64,000 nucleotides of DNA from Paraferrimonas sedimenticola (GTDB taxonomy: Bacteria; Pseudomonadota; Gammaproteobacteria; Enterobacterales; Shewanellaceae), in assembly GCF_002282855.1 (NCBI RefSeq), contig NZ_NRIR01000001.1, positions 558,001 through 622,000 on the forward strand. The letters run 5' to 3'. The notes below the pieces were generated by a model. It did not search any database, was not told where the DNA came from, and saw nothing but the letters and a program-made list of their open reading frames with translations. Of this stretch, positions 23,893 through 32,621 are shown piece after piece. The stretch's first letter is position 1, and each line of letters opens with the position of its first letter. The position numbers were made by a program, and so were the translations under genes.

Positions 23893-26583
23893 TTATCTAT
23901 TAATCACTATCGTTGACCGCTCACTGCTATCAGTGCCGTCACTAACGGTTAAGCCGATAACTACTTGGTCAGCAGTGAACGTATCTTTCAACGTAAGGGT
24001 TGGCGTGGCTGAAGAGGCATCATCAAAACTACCAACTTGTGACACAAGGTTTAAACCATATTGATACGATGTACCAACAATTTTCCAGTCGTAAGTAAGA
24101 CTATCGCCATCCGGATCTGAACTTGCAGTTCCATCGAGCAGAATAACATTATTCACAACACTAGAGTCCACTGGCGCGATAACTGCGGTTGGCTTGCCAT
24201 TAGTTGAAGCAACTACAGAAAGCTGCTCAACCGAAACTACTTCATCACCTTTTGACAGATTCAACTGGAAAACATAGTAGCCCTCCACATCCACACCAAA
24301 TGATGCCGTTATTTCGCTTTCATCCGTAATTGCACTTGTTGAGTCATCAGGAGCTGATATTAAGTACCATTTGGCAGATACGTCTTCAGCCATTCCCAGA
24401 GAAGCTGACCCGTCTAGAGCTACTTCCGCACCGATGGTAGTGTTCACTTTTCCAGCTGTTTTAGCAACTACTGGCGCTGTGTCATAGACAAATAATGTTA
24501 CTTCCTGGACTTGGCCGTACTTGTAATAGTCGTCTACTTCAACGCTGTATTCGTAGCGCCCTGGCAACGTCGGATTCTCAATTAGCTCAGCATTGTATCG
24601 AATGAGGGTGGAATAATAATATATATCCAACAGACCGTGATCTTCAGTTTCCAGCACGGTTCCCTTCCGAGACCAATAATAATCAATTAAACTATCGCTC
24701 GCGTTGATAGCCTCTGCGCCGCTTAGAACTACTTCGTCTCCAAGCATGACATGTTGCTGCTTATCGCTACTAATGTAGGTTGGAACCTTTTCATGTCCTG
24801 CATAAACGTCGATGTAGAAGTTTAAGTAGTCGCTGTAGTTCTCACCATCGAATACTCGAGCCGTAACGATGGTAAAACCGGACTCATTTGCTAAGAATTT
24901 TGCAATTGCTTTTTCACTTTGTGAGGAAGTGATTGTAGCATCGAGGTTCATTGAAGAAGAACGTACCATTTTATATTCGTACTCTAAAGGCCTTCCTTCT
25001 GGCGAAACACTCTGAGAAAAATCCAGAATGAGCTCTTCACCAACTCGTGCTCTTAGTCTGTTACTACCAGATTGAACAACCGCTTTTAGTGCTATTTTCG
25101 GAGCTGCTTTAACCTCTAGGTTTACTTCAACTGCCTCAGTTGAGTCGCGTCCATCGCTCACGAATAGCGAAGCGGTATAAAACCCAGCTTTGTCAGGGTG
25201 AAAGGCAAAATAAGACTTTTCACTTACTTTATTGGCCAAATTGCTGCCAGTCGGAACGTAACTAAAGCTCCAGCTGTAGGTAATATCATCGCCATCTTTG
25301 TCATAAACATCAGAGTAAAAAACAGCTTCGCCGCCCATATAATAGTCTTGACCATAGCCGGGCACCTTGATTGATACCGTTGGTGGCGTATTAGGTGGTT
25401 TAACAGTGACTGTTAGTTCCGAAGCTTCACTATCGAGCTCCCCATCATTTACCACTAGCTCAAAAACATAGGTTCCGACAACGTCAAAAGTAGGCCCCTG
25501 TACTTTTGATTCGCTAGTAACAAGCGTGTACTGAGGTGATACAAGAGCACTTCCATATGGACCACTCACCAAGCTCCATTTGTACTCGGCAATATCACCA
25601 TCATTGTCGTAGCTTCGACTTCCATCAAATTCTATCGAGTTGTTCACCTCAACGGTTACTTCATAACCAGCGTTTGCTACCGGAGCTTCGTTACCCGCAG
25701 CGACCTCTACCTCAATAATTACTGGAGAGCTATCTATAAATCCATCGGATACAACAAGCTGCACTCTATACGTGCCTGCTTGGTCTGGAATAAAGCTAAC
25801 GCCCGAACTACTATATTCAAAATCGGAAGACGTGTTTGCGCTACCTTCTGGAGTTTGTAGTAAAGTCCAGAAATACGTTAAGCGATCACCATCTACGTCA
25901 AAACTTTGAGAACCATCGATGGTTGCTTGCTCACCTAAAGCCACTTCAATTGAAGAGGGCACAACCGCAACTGGAGGGTTATTCGGCGTAGGACTAGGAT
26001 CAGTACCGCCGTCACCTGGGTCAGTACCACCGTCGCCAGGATCAGTTCCGCCATCACCGGGATCAGTGCCGCCATCACCCGGGTCAGTGCCGCCATCGCC
26101 TGGATCAGTACCACCGTCGCCAGGGTCAGTACCACCGTCGCCTGGATCAGTGCCATCTTTACCAGGACCCGAACCATCTGGATCGGGAGCAGTGACAGAG
26201 AAAGAAATGAGAGCAGGAGAACTATCTGCCACGCCGTCGTTAACAATTAGCTGAACAGTATAATCTCCAAGAACTTCTGGTTTGAACGCTACTTTTGCAT
26301 TATCTCCAAGAAGCGTGTTAGGCAACAACGATCCTTCTGGTTGAGAGCTGAAACTCCATACAAATGTTAAAGAATCGCCATCAGGATCATTACTACTTGA
26401 GCCATCAAGCTCGATAGTTCCTCCAAGTACAACACTTAGAGGACCTGATAACGCTGCTACTGGTATATTGTTAGTTTGTCCACCGCCGTTATCTGGGTCG
26501 ACTTCCTTTTCCGGCTCATTACTCGATTCGCCTCCACAAGCTGCTAGCGATAAAGCTAATAACCCAACAACAAATTTTTTCAC
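23893..26583 (-). CDS. Large PKD-repeat lipoprotein
   Basis: A surface or periplasmic lipoprotein of about 896 residues. The start is a GTG at 26583 with AAAAGGAA eight bases before it, giving MKKFVVGLLALSLAACGG with a clear lipobox. The mature part is a chain of about eight PKD/Ig-like domains. Repeated themes are PVAVV...LGEQATIDGSQS, DVDGDRLTYFWTL and GTYRVQLVVSDGFIDSSPV. Between the first and second domain lies a (GGTDPGD)n linker. Such proteins are usually adhesins or parts of larger surface complexes, but there is no catalytic domain here. It has no close partner genes. The function is open. Confidence 0.85.
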   Translation of the reverse strand: MKKFVVGLLALSLAACGGESSNEPEKEVDPDNGGGQTNNIPVAALSGPLSVVLGGTIELDGSSSNDPDGDSLTFVWSFSSQPEGSLLPNTLLGDNAKVAFKPEVLGDYTVQLIVNDGVADSSPALISFSVTAPDPDGSGPGKDGTDPGDGGTDPGDGGTDPGDGGTDPGDGGTDPGDGGTDPGDGGTDPGDGGTDPSPTPNNPPVAVVPSSIEVALGEQATIDGSQSFDVDGDRLTYFWTLLQTPEGSANTSSDFEYSSSGVSFIPDQAGTYRVQLVVSDGFIDSSPVIIEVEVAAGNEAPVANAGYEVTVEVNNSIEFDGSRSYDNDGDIAEYKWSLVSGPYGSALVSPQYTLVTSESKVQGPTFDVVGTYVFELVVNDGELDSEASELTVTVKPPNTPPTVSIKVPGYGQDYYMGGEAVFYSDVYDKDGDDITYSWSFSYVPTGSNLANKVSEKSYFAFHPDKAGFYTASLFVSDGRDSTEAVEVNLEVKAAPKIALKAVVQSGSNRLRARVGEELILDFSQSVSPEGRPLEYEYKMVRSSSMNLDATITSSQSEKAIAKFLANESGFTIVTARVFDGENYSDYLNFYIDVYAGHEKVPTYISSDKQQHVMLGDEVVLSGAEAINASDSLIDYYWSRKGTVLETEDHGLLDIYYYSTLIRYNAELIENPTLPGRYEYSVEVDDYYKYGQVQEVTLFVYDTAPVVAKTAGKVNTTIGAEVALDGSASLGMAEDVSAKWYLISAPDDSTSAITDESEITASFGVDVEGYYVFQLNLSKGDEVVSVEQLSVVASTNGKPTAVIAPVDSSVVNNVILLDGTASSDPDGDSLTYDWKIVGTSYQYGLNLVSQVGSFDDASSATPTLTLKDTFTADQVVIGLTVSDGTDSSERSTIVINR
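25997..26166 (-). repeat. 21-bp tandem repeat encoding a GGTDPGD linker
   Basis: About eight in-frame copies of a 21-base unit encode the seven-residue repeat GGTDPGD. Third codon positions vary between copies, so the array is not a very recent expansion. It forms a flexible, acidic spacer between PKD domains. Confidence 0.9.
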
Positions 26584-27174
26584 AATAATTCCTTTTTGTA
26601 ATTCCAATTTAAAAATATTGCTCTAAGAATCTAACTATCCATGAAACAATTTCGGGAACCTTTCCCGAAAAATAAGTTGCCATGCATGTTCTAGTACAGA
26701 AAACACCTTACTAATTTAGCGTCAAATATTTGACTACCCATCAAATCTTTAACACAATAAACCATAAAAAATCACAAAAGATAAAAAATTATAAAAATGA
26801 GAAGTTAGTCAAAATTTTATAAACGGGCGAAACTTGATAAACTTTATAATCAGAAACACCTAAGCCCAGCGCCACTGCTTAAATATCAGGTATACCTGCC
26901 CCTGAAAACACACAAACACCATAAGAATCAACTAATAAATCATCAGCTTCAACAGAGAACCTTTTTGGTAGTAAAGAGAAACAAAAGGCAAATAGAGGAT
27001 CGCTAATTAGCTAATACCTTAATTAGTTAAGCGAAAGGATAACATTGCCAAAACTCTATGTATTTGCAGTGAAATGCTGGATAGCCTTACAGGCAATAAA
27101 ATTTTAAATTAAGCAGTATATAACTTCAAAGTATAAGAAATATAAAACGACAGAAAACATTCATTTGCGCAACG
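26584..27174. other. AT-rich gene-free region
   Basis: About 590 bases, clearly more AT-rich than the neighbouring genes, with many stops in all frames. I see no RNA gene or protein gene. It contains a 12-base palindrome (CAGGTATACCTG at about 26888) and presumably the promoter of the PKD lipoprotein near 26600-26700. Confidence 0.5.
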
Positions 27175-27532
27175 CTAAGTAAACACTAAGAATTTATAAC
27201 CAACCCCAACATATGCAGCCGACACTGTAGAATTAGCCACTGTAGTCAAAATGCTATCAAGCTTGGTCGTTAGTTTCCTTTGGCGTAATAACTATCACCC
27301 AAACCAGTTTCGGTAAACTTGTAGTCGATACCTACAACCTTATTGAAAGCATAGCCTAACTCACAACCTAAACCACGCGTATCACAGTCGCTAAAGTCAG
27401 CACTTACCGTAGGTGCGCGCCTATGTCGGCGTAGAATCCGCTACTATTATTAGCCGGCGTCTCTTCTGCGTATGCTTAGAAGACTGCCAGACCAGAAACC
27501 ACTAGTAATATTGGAGTAATGACTTTCATCAT
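27175..27532 (-). pseudogene. Decayed small outer-membrane beta-barrel gene
   Basis: Read on the minus strand, an ATG at 27532 opens MMKVITPILLVVSGLAVF, then a stop, then AYAEETPANNSSGFYADIG, a clear signal peptide and first barrel strand. After a frame change, APTVSADFSDCDTRGLGCELG and then YAFNKVVGIDYKFTETGLGDSYYAKG follow, then another stop. Further on, in another frame, AAYVGVGYKF looks like the last barrel strand. The gene therefore has at least two in-frame stops and frame changes, and is shorter than a normal OmpA-like/OmpW-like barrel (about 180-200 residues). It is a remnant of a porin-like protein with a G-Y-A-F-N-K theme common to eight-stranded barrels. Confidence 0.75.
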
Positions 27533-27996
27533 GAGTATTCCTCGATATTGTTGCAATTCAACACCAGAAATCAAAATGTTACTACCCAATCAATCAAGAG
27601 GCTAATTAATAAATAAAGAAAAAGCAGCGTTCCAATAAACTTTAAACATTCAATCACCAACTTTTAATTTAGATTAAAGCAACAGGAAGGACCTAAATAA
27701 TATTAGCACCAGCAAAACATTAAGCATCTCAAGAAAAGCATATCACGCAAATCACAAACCTAGATTCGATCCACAAATTAAACCAATAGCAACAATTCCG
27801 ACCCAGCTATATGTTACTTTCCATAAGCTGGTCAATCATCTACCATTCAAAGTTATGTAACATAAGTTTAAAGCAAATTACTAATGCGCATATTAGGTGT
27901 AGCTATAAAATTAATAACAAGGATACGTAGAATAATTCGCCAGCCTTTATAACCTAGGTTTACATATAACATTAAATAAAGGATTAAGAGACTATA
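27533..27996. other. AT-rich spacer before a lipoprotein gene
   Basis: 464 AT-rich bases with no coding frame and no obvious RNA. The promoter of the downstream lipoprotein should be near 27880-27980. AAAGGA lies just before that gene's start. Confidence 0.5.
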
Positions 27997-28473
27997 ATGT
28001 ATAAGCAGCTTGGAATGGCAGTGTGTCTTGCAACACTTTTAGCTGGATGTGGCTCCGAATCAGAAGATTCAGTTGAGAGTACACCACCACCAGTAATGAA
28101 ACTTAACGGGTCAGACTATTCAGTATCTAACCCATTTGTTGTGACTGGCTCACCATTCACCGTTAGCTGGGAGTCCACAACTCGCACTGAGTTGTACATA
28201 TCTACCACTCCTGAAGTGACTGACAATAGTCTCGAAGTTTACGGCTACAACTGGGGCTCGTACGAGAGAGAATGTCAAATTGACGAAAGCTACGTCGAAA
28301 TTGATTGTAATCTGGATGGCCAACTAATCGGTGGGCGTGAAAACATTACAAGTCTTGTAAAACAGATTCCAACCACTTTGTACCTGATTACCCAAGAGAC
28401 TACCTATGTAACCGATGGTACTAGCTTGGACGAAGAAGTTCAATCCGTATCTATGCCTATCCAGTTGAACTAG
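27997..28473 (+). CDS. Small lipoprotein of unknown function
   Basis: A 158-residue lipoprotein with lipobox LLAGC (cysteine at about residue 18) and a Ser/Glu-rich linker. The mature part looks like one Ig-like beta domain (NPFVVTGSPFTVSWESTTRTELYIS) with a cysteine pair (ERECQI and EIDCNL). I do not recognise a family. It stands alone on the plus strand in an AT-rich region and ends with a strong terminator. Confidence 0.75.
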   Translation: MYKQLGMAVCLATLLAGCGSESEDSVESTPPPVMKLNGSDYSVSNPFVVTGSPFTVSWESTTRTELYISTTPEVTDNSLEVYGYNWGSYERECQIDESYVEIDCNLDGQLIGGRENITSLVKQIPTTLYLITQETTYVTDGTSLDEEVQSVSMPIQLN

Positions 28474-28502
28474 CAACTGTTTAGGCCCTTAGATATGACG
28501 AG

Positions 28503-28529
28503 AAAGCGGCCATTATGGCCGCTTTTTTA
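28503..28529 (+). terminator. Rho-independent terminator
   Basis: The stem AAAGCGGCCAT/ATGGCCGCTTT is followed by a T-run on the plus strand, ending the lipoprotein transcript. The A-run on its other side could also serve the minus-strand aminopeptidase gene. Confidence 0.85.
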
Positions 28530-28544
28530 TCGCCTCGAGACGCT

Positions 28545-29909
28545 TTAGCTAACCCCGAAACGCCCTTTCAAGTAATCAAAGGTCGCACGCACACCAAAGG
28601 CCTCACCACCCAATGGACGACCCGGCAGTTTGCGTACGTTAAAGGCCATAATGTCAAAGTGCACCCAGTCAGTACCCTTTGGCAAAAACTCTTGTAAGTA
28701 CAGGGCCGCGGTAATCGCTCCGCCAAACGGTGCATTTGGACAGTTGGTCATATCAGCGATATCGCTTTTCATCAGGCTGTGATAGCCCTTGTACAGTGGC
28801 ATTTGCCACACAGGGTCTTGCACCGGCTCACCGGCTTGAATTAGCCCCAGCGCAGTCTCAGGCTTAGTCGCAAAGAAGCCTGGTAGCTCGGTACCGAGCG
28901 CCACTCGCATTGCACCGGTTAGGGTGGCGAAGTCGATAACCAGCTCAGGACTCTCTTCGGCAGCCAAGTCCAGCGCATCGCACATGACCAAGCGCCCTTC
29001 AGCGTCGGTGTTGTGGATCTCCACGGTGAGGCCTTTTCGGGTAGTTATCACATCACCCGGACGGTAGGCATTGCCAGCAATGGCGTTCTCAACCGCAGGG
29101 ATTAGCACCCGCAGATTTACCTTCAAATTGGACGCCATGATAAGCCGCGCCAGACCGAGCACGTGCGCGGCACCGCCCATGTCTTTTTTCATATTGCGCA
29201 TACCGGCAGCGGGCTTGATGTCCAAACCGCCACTGTCAAAGCAAACGCCCTTACCGACAAGCGTCAGTTTGGGCGCATTGGCATCACCCCAGCGAAAATC
29301 AATTAAGCGCGGCGCATGAATGCTGGCACGGCCAACGGCGTGAATGGTTGGGAAGTTTTGCTCAAGCAGTTCGTCGCCCACGACCTCTGAAAACTCGGCA
29401 CCAAACTCTTCGGCCAAAGCTTTACTGGCCTTCGCTAAGTGTTCGGGCATCATGTCGCCAGCAGGGGTGTTTACCAAATCGCGCACCAAAGCTGTGGCTT
29501 GAGTGAGCTTTTGGGCTTCTTCAACCACTGCCATGTTCTCAATTGATAGGCGTGGCAGGGTCTTGCCAGGCTTGAGGTAGCGCTCAAAGCGATAGCTGCC
29601 CACCGCCCAGCCAAAGGCCACTGCCAATTGGTTTTGCGCTTGGGTTTGCAATTGATAGTCACCAACAGGGAGCAGGTGTATCAAGTCTCCACAGGCAAAG
29701 TATTCTTGGGCGTCTTCTGCCACAAACAATGCGGTTTCCACTGAGCCGTCCGCAGCAGGAATTAGGGATAGGCCAACGCCTGCGAAGCCTGTGTTGGTTA
29801 GCCAATTAGCAATTCGCAGCTCTTGTTGCTCAAGCCAAGCGTCAAAGCTCGCCTTGTCTAAAACCACTAATGGAATGCCTTGGGAACCTTGTGCCAGTAC
29901 TGCCGACAT
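28545..29909 (-). CDS. Leucyl aminopeptidase family protein (M17)
   Basis: A cytoplasmic metallo-aminopeptidase of 454 residues in peptidase family M17, which removes N-terminal residues from peptides. The catalytic domain has the metal-binding region VGKGVCFDSGGLDIKPAAG, MKKDMGGAAHV and the signature NTDAEGRLVMCDAL. The length and the weak N-terminal domain resemble the shorter PepA-like proteins annotated simply as leucyl aminopeptidase family. GGAG lies six bases before the ATG. It stands alone, with terminators on both sides. It looks like a housekeeping gene rather than part of the neighbouring clusters. Confidence 0.9.
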   Translation of the reverse strand: MSAVLAQGSQGIPLVVLDKASFDAWLEQQELRIANWLTNTGFAGVGLSLIPAADGSVETALFVAEDAQEYFACGDLIHLLPVGDYQLQTQAQNQLAVAFGWAVGSYRFERYLKPGKTLPRLSIENMAVVEEAQKLTQATALVRDLVNTPAGDMMPEHLAKASKALAEEFGAEFSEVVGDELLEQNFPTIHAVGRASIHAPRLIDFRWGDANAPKLTLVGKGVCFDSGGLDIKPAAGMRNMKKDMGGAAHVLGLARLIMASNLKVNLRVLIPAVENAIAGNAYRPGDVITTRKGLTVEIHNTDAEGRLVMCDALDLAAEESPELVIDFATLTGAMRVALGTELPGFFATKPETALGLIQAGEPVQDPVWQMPLYKGYHSLMKSDIADMTNCPNAPFGGAITAALYLQEFLPKGTDWVHFDIMAFNVRKLPGRPLGGEAFGVRATFDYLKGRFGVS

Positions 29910-30003
29910 GAATACTCCTGTTGTTATTGGTTATGGGGCGTGCTCGCCGATGCCACATAGTAAAGCACTCGCAGGGCAAATTACCAATCGGACCAAGCAA
30001 CAA

Positions 30004-30028
30004 AAAAGCGACCTATGAGGCCGCTTTA
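30004..30028 (-). terminator. Rho-independent terminator
   Basis: The minus-strand stem AAGCGGCCT/AGGTCGCTT (one G-T pair) is followed by six T. It ends the membrane protein gene at 30069-30584. Confidence 0.75.
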
Positions 30029-30068
30029 GCATTGAATTCAATGGGCAATACCCCTTGCTAGGCAGGTC

Positions 30069-30584
30069 CTAGCCGAGCGAGCTACCGGGTTTCATCTGGT
30101 ATAGAGGAATTGCACTGGTGTCCTCACTCTCGCGCTTGGCCGCTTTGATAAGCAAATCAGCCTCATACGCTAAAATATGACGGTTTTGGCTCAACGCCGA
30201 ATCGATATAGTCTTTGCAAGCTGGGTGGTCTTTGATGGCCATCAGCTGTGCACACTGTTCGTGACTGGCATCGGGCAAGCTGGTTTCCACTGGCTGATAG
30301 TGGCGCAACACAGATAACTTGTTGGTTTGCTGTTTGGCCAAAGGTAACCCAACACAAAGTGCTGCCGCTGCGGTCATACCTATCAAGCCAAACACTGCTT
30401 CAATACCAATGGCACTGGCCCAGTCCCACAGCAGCAAAACCATGGCCGATGCGACCGCGGTGGGAATAGCGAACAGCGCAAAATCACTTTTCTCTTGCAG
30501 TGCCTCTTGGGCCTTCAAGGTTTGGCGAAGCGAATCAATTTGGTGTTGAGTCGGTGCTTTACCGCTACGAATATTGAAAATCAT
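30069..30584 (-). CDS. Membrane protein of unknown function
   Basis: A protein of about 171 residues, starting at the ATG at 30584 because GGAGG sits seven bases before it; an upstream in-frame extension has no such signal. It has a cytoplasmic N-terminal segment, two membrane helices (FALFAIPTAVASAMVLLLWDW and the following IGIEAVFGLIGMTAAAALCVG) and a cytoplasmic C-terminal part of about 90 residues rich in Ala, Lys and Glu (DSALSQNRHILAYEADLLIKAAKRE). No family is recognised. It stands alone. Confidence 0.7.
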   Translation of the reverse strand: MIFNIRSGKAPTQHQIDSLRQTLKAQEALQEKSDFALFAIPTAVASAMVLLLWDWASAIGIEAVFGLIGMTAAAALCVGLPLAKQQTNKLSVLRHYQPVETSLPDASHEQCAQLMAIKDHPACKDYIDSALSQNRHILAYEADLLIKAAKRESEDTSAIPLYQMKPGSSLG

Positions 30585-30736
30585 GTCAGCCTCCAACCGA
30601 GCCTTAAATGGGTTCGGTCTGCAATCTAAGTTACCGGTTAGATTGTGCCTGCTTTTATTAGTAAATACTTTTATACAGCTCAAAATTTAGAACAAATCTT
30701 CTGCAACCAGAGAGGCGAAGGTCGTCGCGTCAGCGG

Positions 30737-31252
30737 CTAGCTAATCACTTTGCAGCCACAAACCACGTTGGAGGGTTCAAATAATATGTGTGCGTAGCCG
30801 TTCCTCTCTGCAAGGATATTGATCGTCTCACTGTGGATGTCGTGGTTGTCTAGATTCATGCGGCTAACGTTGGCCATGTACTTCATATGCTGAGGCTGAG
30901 ATGCTTCCGAATCTAGTGTTGCAATATCAACTTGGCTAAGGCCTAAATGGAACTGATGTCCGTTTTGAAGGCTATCGATAATTTTACCCTTCATGGTAAT
31001 CACGCTAATGGCCTTACCCACGTTGCTAAAATAGCGATAATTGATGGTGACTCTATCACCTTTGAGCACATAATCGACTTGCATATAATGGGATTCTGCC
31101 TCCTCACCTCCCGTTTGGTGCCCGATTAACTCATTGCGACAACTAAGTTGCTTATCAACACTCAATCTACCAGGCGAAAACGCAAGCCAAGCCGTAAAGA
31201 GCAAGCCCGCCAGCATAAAAAGGTTGACCACTCGACAGGAAGCTTTAGTCAC
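30737..31252 (-). CDS. Membrane-anchored periplasmic partner of a ToxR-like regulator
   Basis: A 171-residue protein with one N-terminal membrane helix (FMLAGLLFTAWLAFS) and a periplasmic domain of about 140 residues. The periplasmic part has one cysteine near its start (LSCRNEL) and a pair at its very end (VVCGCKV). The GTG start overlaps the end of the upstream CadC/ToxR-like regulator gene by eight bases and has GAGAGAGG upstream. This size, topology and overlap match the small partners ToxS, TcpH and VtrC of ToxR-type regulators, which stabilise or form the ligand site with the regulator's periplasmic domain. Sequence similarity to those cannot be claimed by eye; the pairing is inferred from arrangement. 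Confidence 0.65.
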   Translation of the reverse strand: MTKASCRVVNLFMLAGLLFTAWLAFSPGRLSVDKQLSCRNELIGHQTGGEEAESHYMQVDYVLKGDRVTINYRYFSNVGKAISVITMKGKIIDSLQNGHQFHLGLSQVDIATLDSEASQPQHMKYMANVSRMNLDNHDIHSETINILAERNGYAHILFEPSNVVCGCKVIS

Positions 31253-32012
31253 AAGCTTTCACCTCTCTCAACCATGTTTCATCGATAAATCTCGGAGACA
31301 AACCAAAGTCATTAATTTTGAAGTTTCGCGGAGGCACACCTTCATCTGAGGCAAAGGTAATTGCCAGTAGCATGCCGTCAAAAGAAAGAGACAGATAAAT
31401 GTGACTCCAGCTTATATCTGCACACTGTCCAATCTGGGTCGCTAAAGATTGCACGTATGGGTCACTAGTTTTCAGCAGTTGTTCGGTTCGCGCTACTTGA
31501 ATTAGGGATACGTCAGTTCCCGATTGAGCCCGAGCAACCGACTCAAACTGGATTGTAGTTGTCGCATGAGGAGACTCAAAAAATATCGGGTAGTGCAGTG
31601 CTATCCAGAAACCAAGCAAGCCAACGATTGCTATTCCCCAAAACACTATTGGTGATAGCAGTTCAGCGTTTTGGTCGGGTGACTGAGCTGGCAAGTGATC
31701 ACCAGCACTGGTAAGGACCAGACGATAACCAGTCCCTGGCACCGCCTGAATGTGGCTATGGTCTTTATCCCCGATGAATTGACGCAAACTAAATACAGCT
31801 TTCACTACAGCGGATTTAGAAATCACAGTCTCGCCTGATTCGTCGCAACGCAATTGTTGAAAATTAACCGCCTCGCCTTCGGACTGAAATAGCCAATGCA
31901 AAACAAGGCGTTCTGCTCTGGGCAACTCTTTGCACATCGGCTTTGAGTCGTGGTAGAGCAGTCCTTTACTCTCATCGAATCGATAGTGCCCTAGGCTCGG
32001 GTGGTCGCTCAT
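31245..32012 (-). CDS. CadC/ToxR-like transmembrane transcriptional regulator
   Basis: A one-component regulator of about 255 residues. The N-terminal winged-helix domain (residues about 5-95) has the OmpR/PhoB fold pattern (ERLVLHWLFQSEG, SAVVKAVFSLRQFIGD, HIQAVPGTGYRLVL). A single membrane helix (IVFWGIAIVGLLGFWIALH) follows, then a periplasmic domain of about 110 residues. The start is ATG 32012; a GTG at 32018 is possible. Its DNA-binding part would act on promoters at the membrane after a periplasmic signal. Candidate targets are the adjacent cytochrome-lipoprotein genes. Confidence 0.85.
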   Translation of the reverse strand: MSDHPSLGHYRFDESKGLLYHDSKPMCKELPRAERLVLHWLFQSEGEAVNFQQLRCDESGETVISKSAVVKAVFSLRQFIGDKDHSHIQAVPGTGYRLVLTSAGDHLPAQSPDQNAELLSPIVFWGIAIVGLLGFWIALHYPIFFESPHATTTIQFESVARAQSGTDVSLIQVARTEQLLKTSDPYVQSLATQIGQCADISWSHIYLSLSFDGMLLAITFASDEGVPPRNFKINDFGLSPRFIDETWLREVKACD

Positions 32013-32091
32013 TTGCACTCATATAAATAGACGAATTGATTTCAGCATAACTTTTGGAACAATTTTTCAGTGTGAGCTTGGTTCTAAAAAG

Positions 32092-32117
32092 AAAAAAGCG
32101 GCTTTTTCAGCCGCTTG
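32092..32117 (-). terminator. Rho-independent terminator
   Basis: The minus-strand stem AAGCGGCT/AGCCGCTT is followed by six T. It separates the cytochrome-lipoprotein unit from the ToxR-like regulator. Confidence 0.85.
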
Positions 32118-32153
32118 TTTTGAGTTAGAGATCACAACGGAATTAACAGGCGA

Positions 32154-32606
32154 TTACTCAGAGATAATCTCAAAAGTACTTTCAACCGACCCAGTACGCA
32201 CTTGCAATGCGACCCTGTGGTAAACCACTTGCGGTTGCCACTCGATACCTTGTGGAGCAGCAAACTGATACTCACCAGGTCCCGTTGCGGTTAGCTGAAC
32301 ATTGCAATCCTCTTCGTCACATCCAAAACTCTCAGTTTGGTGCCAAGGAAAAGCCATCCCCTTCATTTCTGTTTTTTCAGGCAACCCCATAAACGCCACT
32401 AAAAACTGTGATTTTTCAGCACCATTGAGTAGCTCACCCTGATCATCAACCAGTTTGAAATTTACGCTGCTATTTTCTGCATCGAAAGCAATAGCTTCAA
32501 TGTTAATCGAATCCGCCTGCGCGATATCAATACCAGGTTCATCGCTACTGCAACCACTAATAACAAGTCCCAATAGGGTTGCGAGGGCGACTTTACTTTT
32601 CAACAT
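32154..32606 (-). CDS. Lipoprotein resembling the heme-less N-terminal domain of MtrC/OmcA
   Basis: A 150-residue lipoprotein with lipobox VISGC (cysteine at about residue 19). The mature part (INIEAIAFDAENSSVNFKLVD, DQGELLNGAEKSQFLVAFMG, then LTATGPGEYQFAAP) follows the layout of the beta-barrel domain I at the N-terminus of surface decaheme cytochromes such as MtrC and OmcA, but there is no CXXCH motif. It also has one close cysteine pair (FGCDEEDCNV). It starts 15 bases after the split-Soret-like cytochrome gene, so the two are co-transcribed and may form a complex. The family link is tentative. Confidence 0.6.
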   Translation of the reverse strand: MLKSKVALATLLGLVISGCSSDEPGIDIAQADSINIEAIAFDAENSSVNFKLVDDQGELLNGAEKSQFLVAFMGLPEKTEMKGMAFPWHQTESFGCDEEDCNVQLTATGPGEYQFAAPQGIEWQPQVVYHRVALQVRTGSVESTFEIISE

Positions 32607-32621
32607 GATATGCCCCCTTGG

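Noticed and set aside
25997-26166. Possible CRISPR-like array
   Set aside because: The units are contiguous 21-base coding repeats without unique spacers, and no cas genes are present.
25919-26254. Plus-strand frame with repeated GSVPPSP units
   Set aside because: It is the antisense of the 21-bp repeat in the PKD lipoprotein; it has no start signal or family feature.
26584-27174. Small RNA or origin in the AT-rich gap
   Set aside because: There is no conserved RNA fold, DnaA-box cluster or iteron array that I can recognise by eye.
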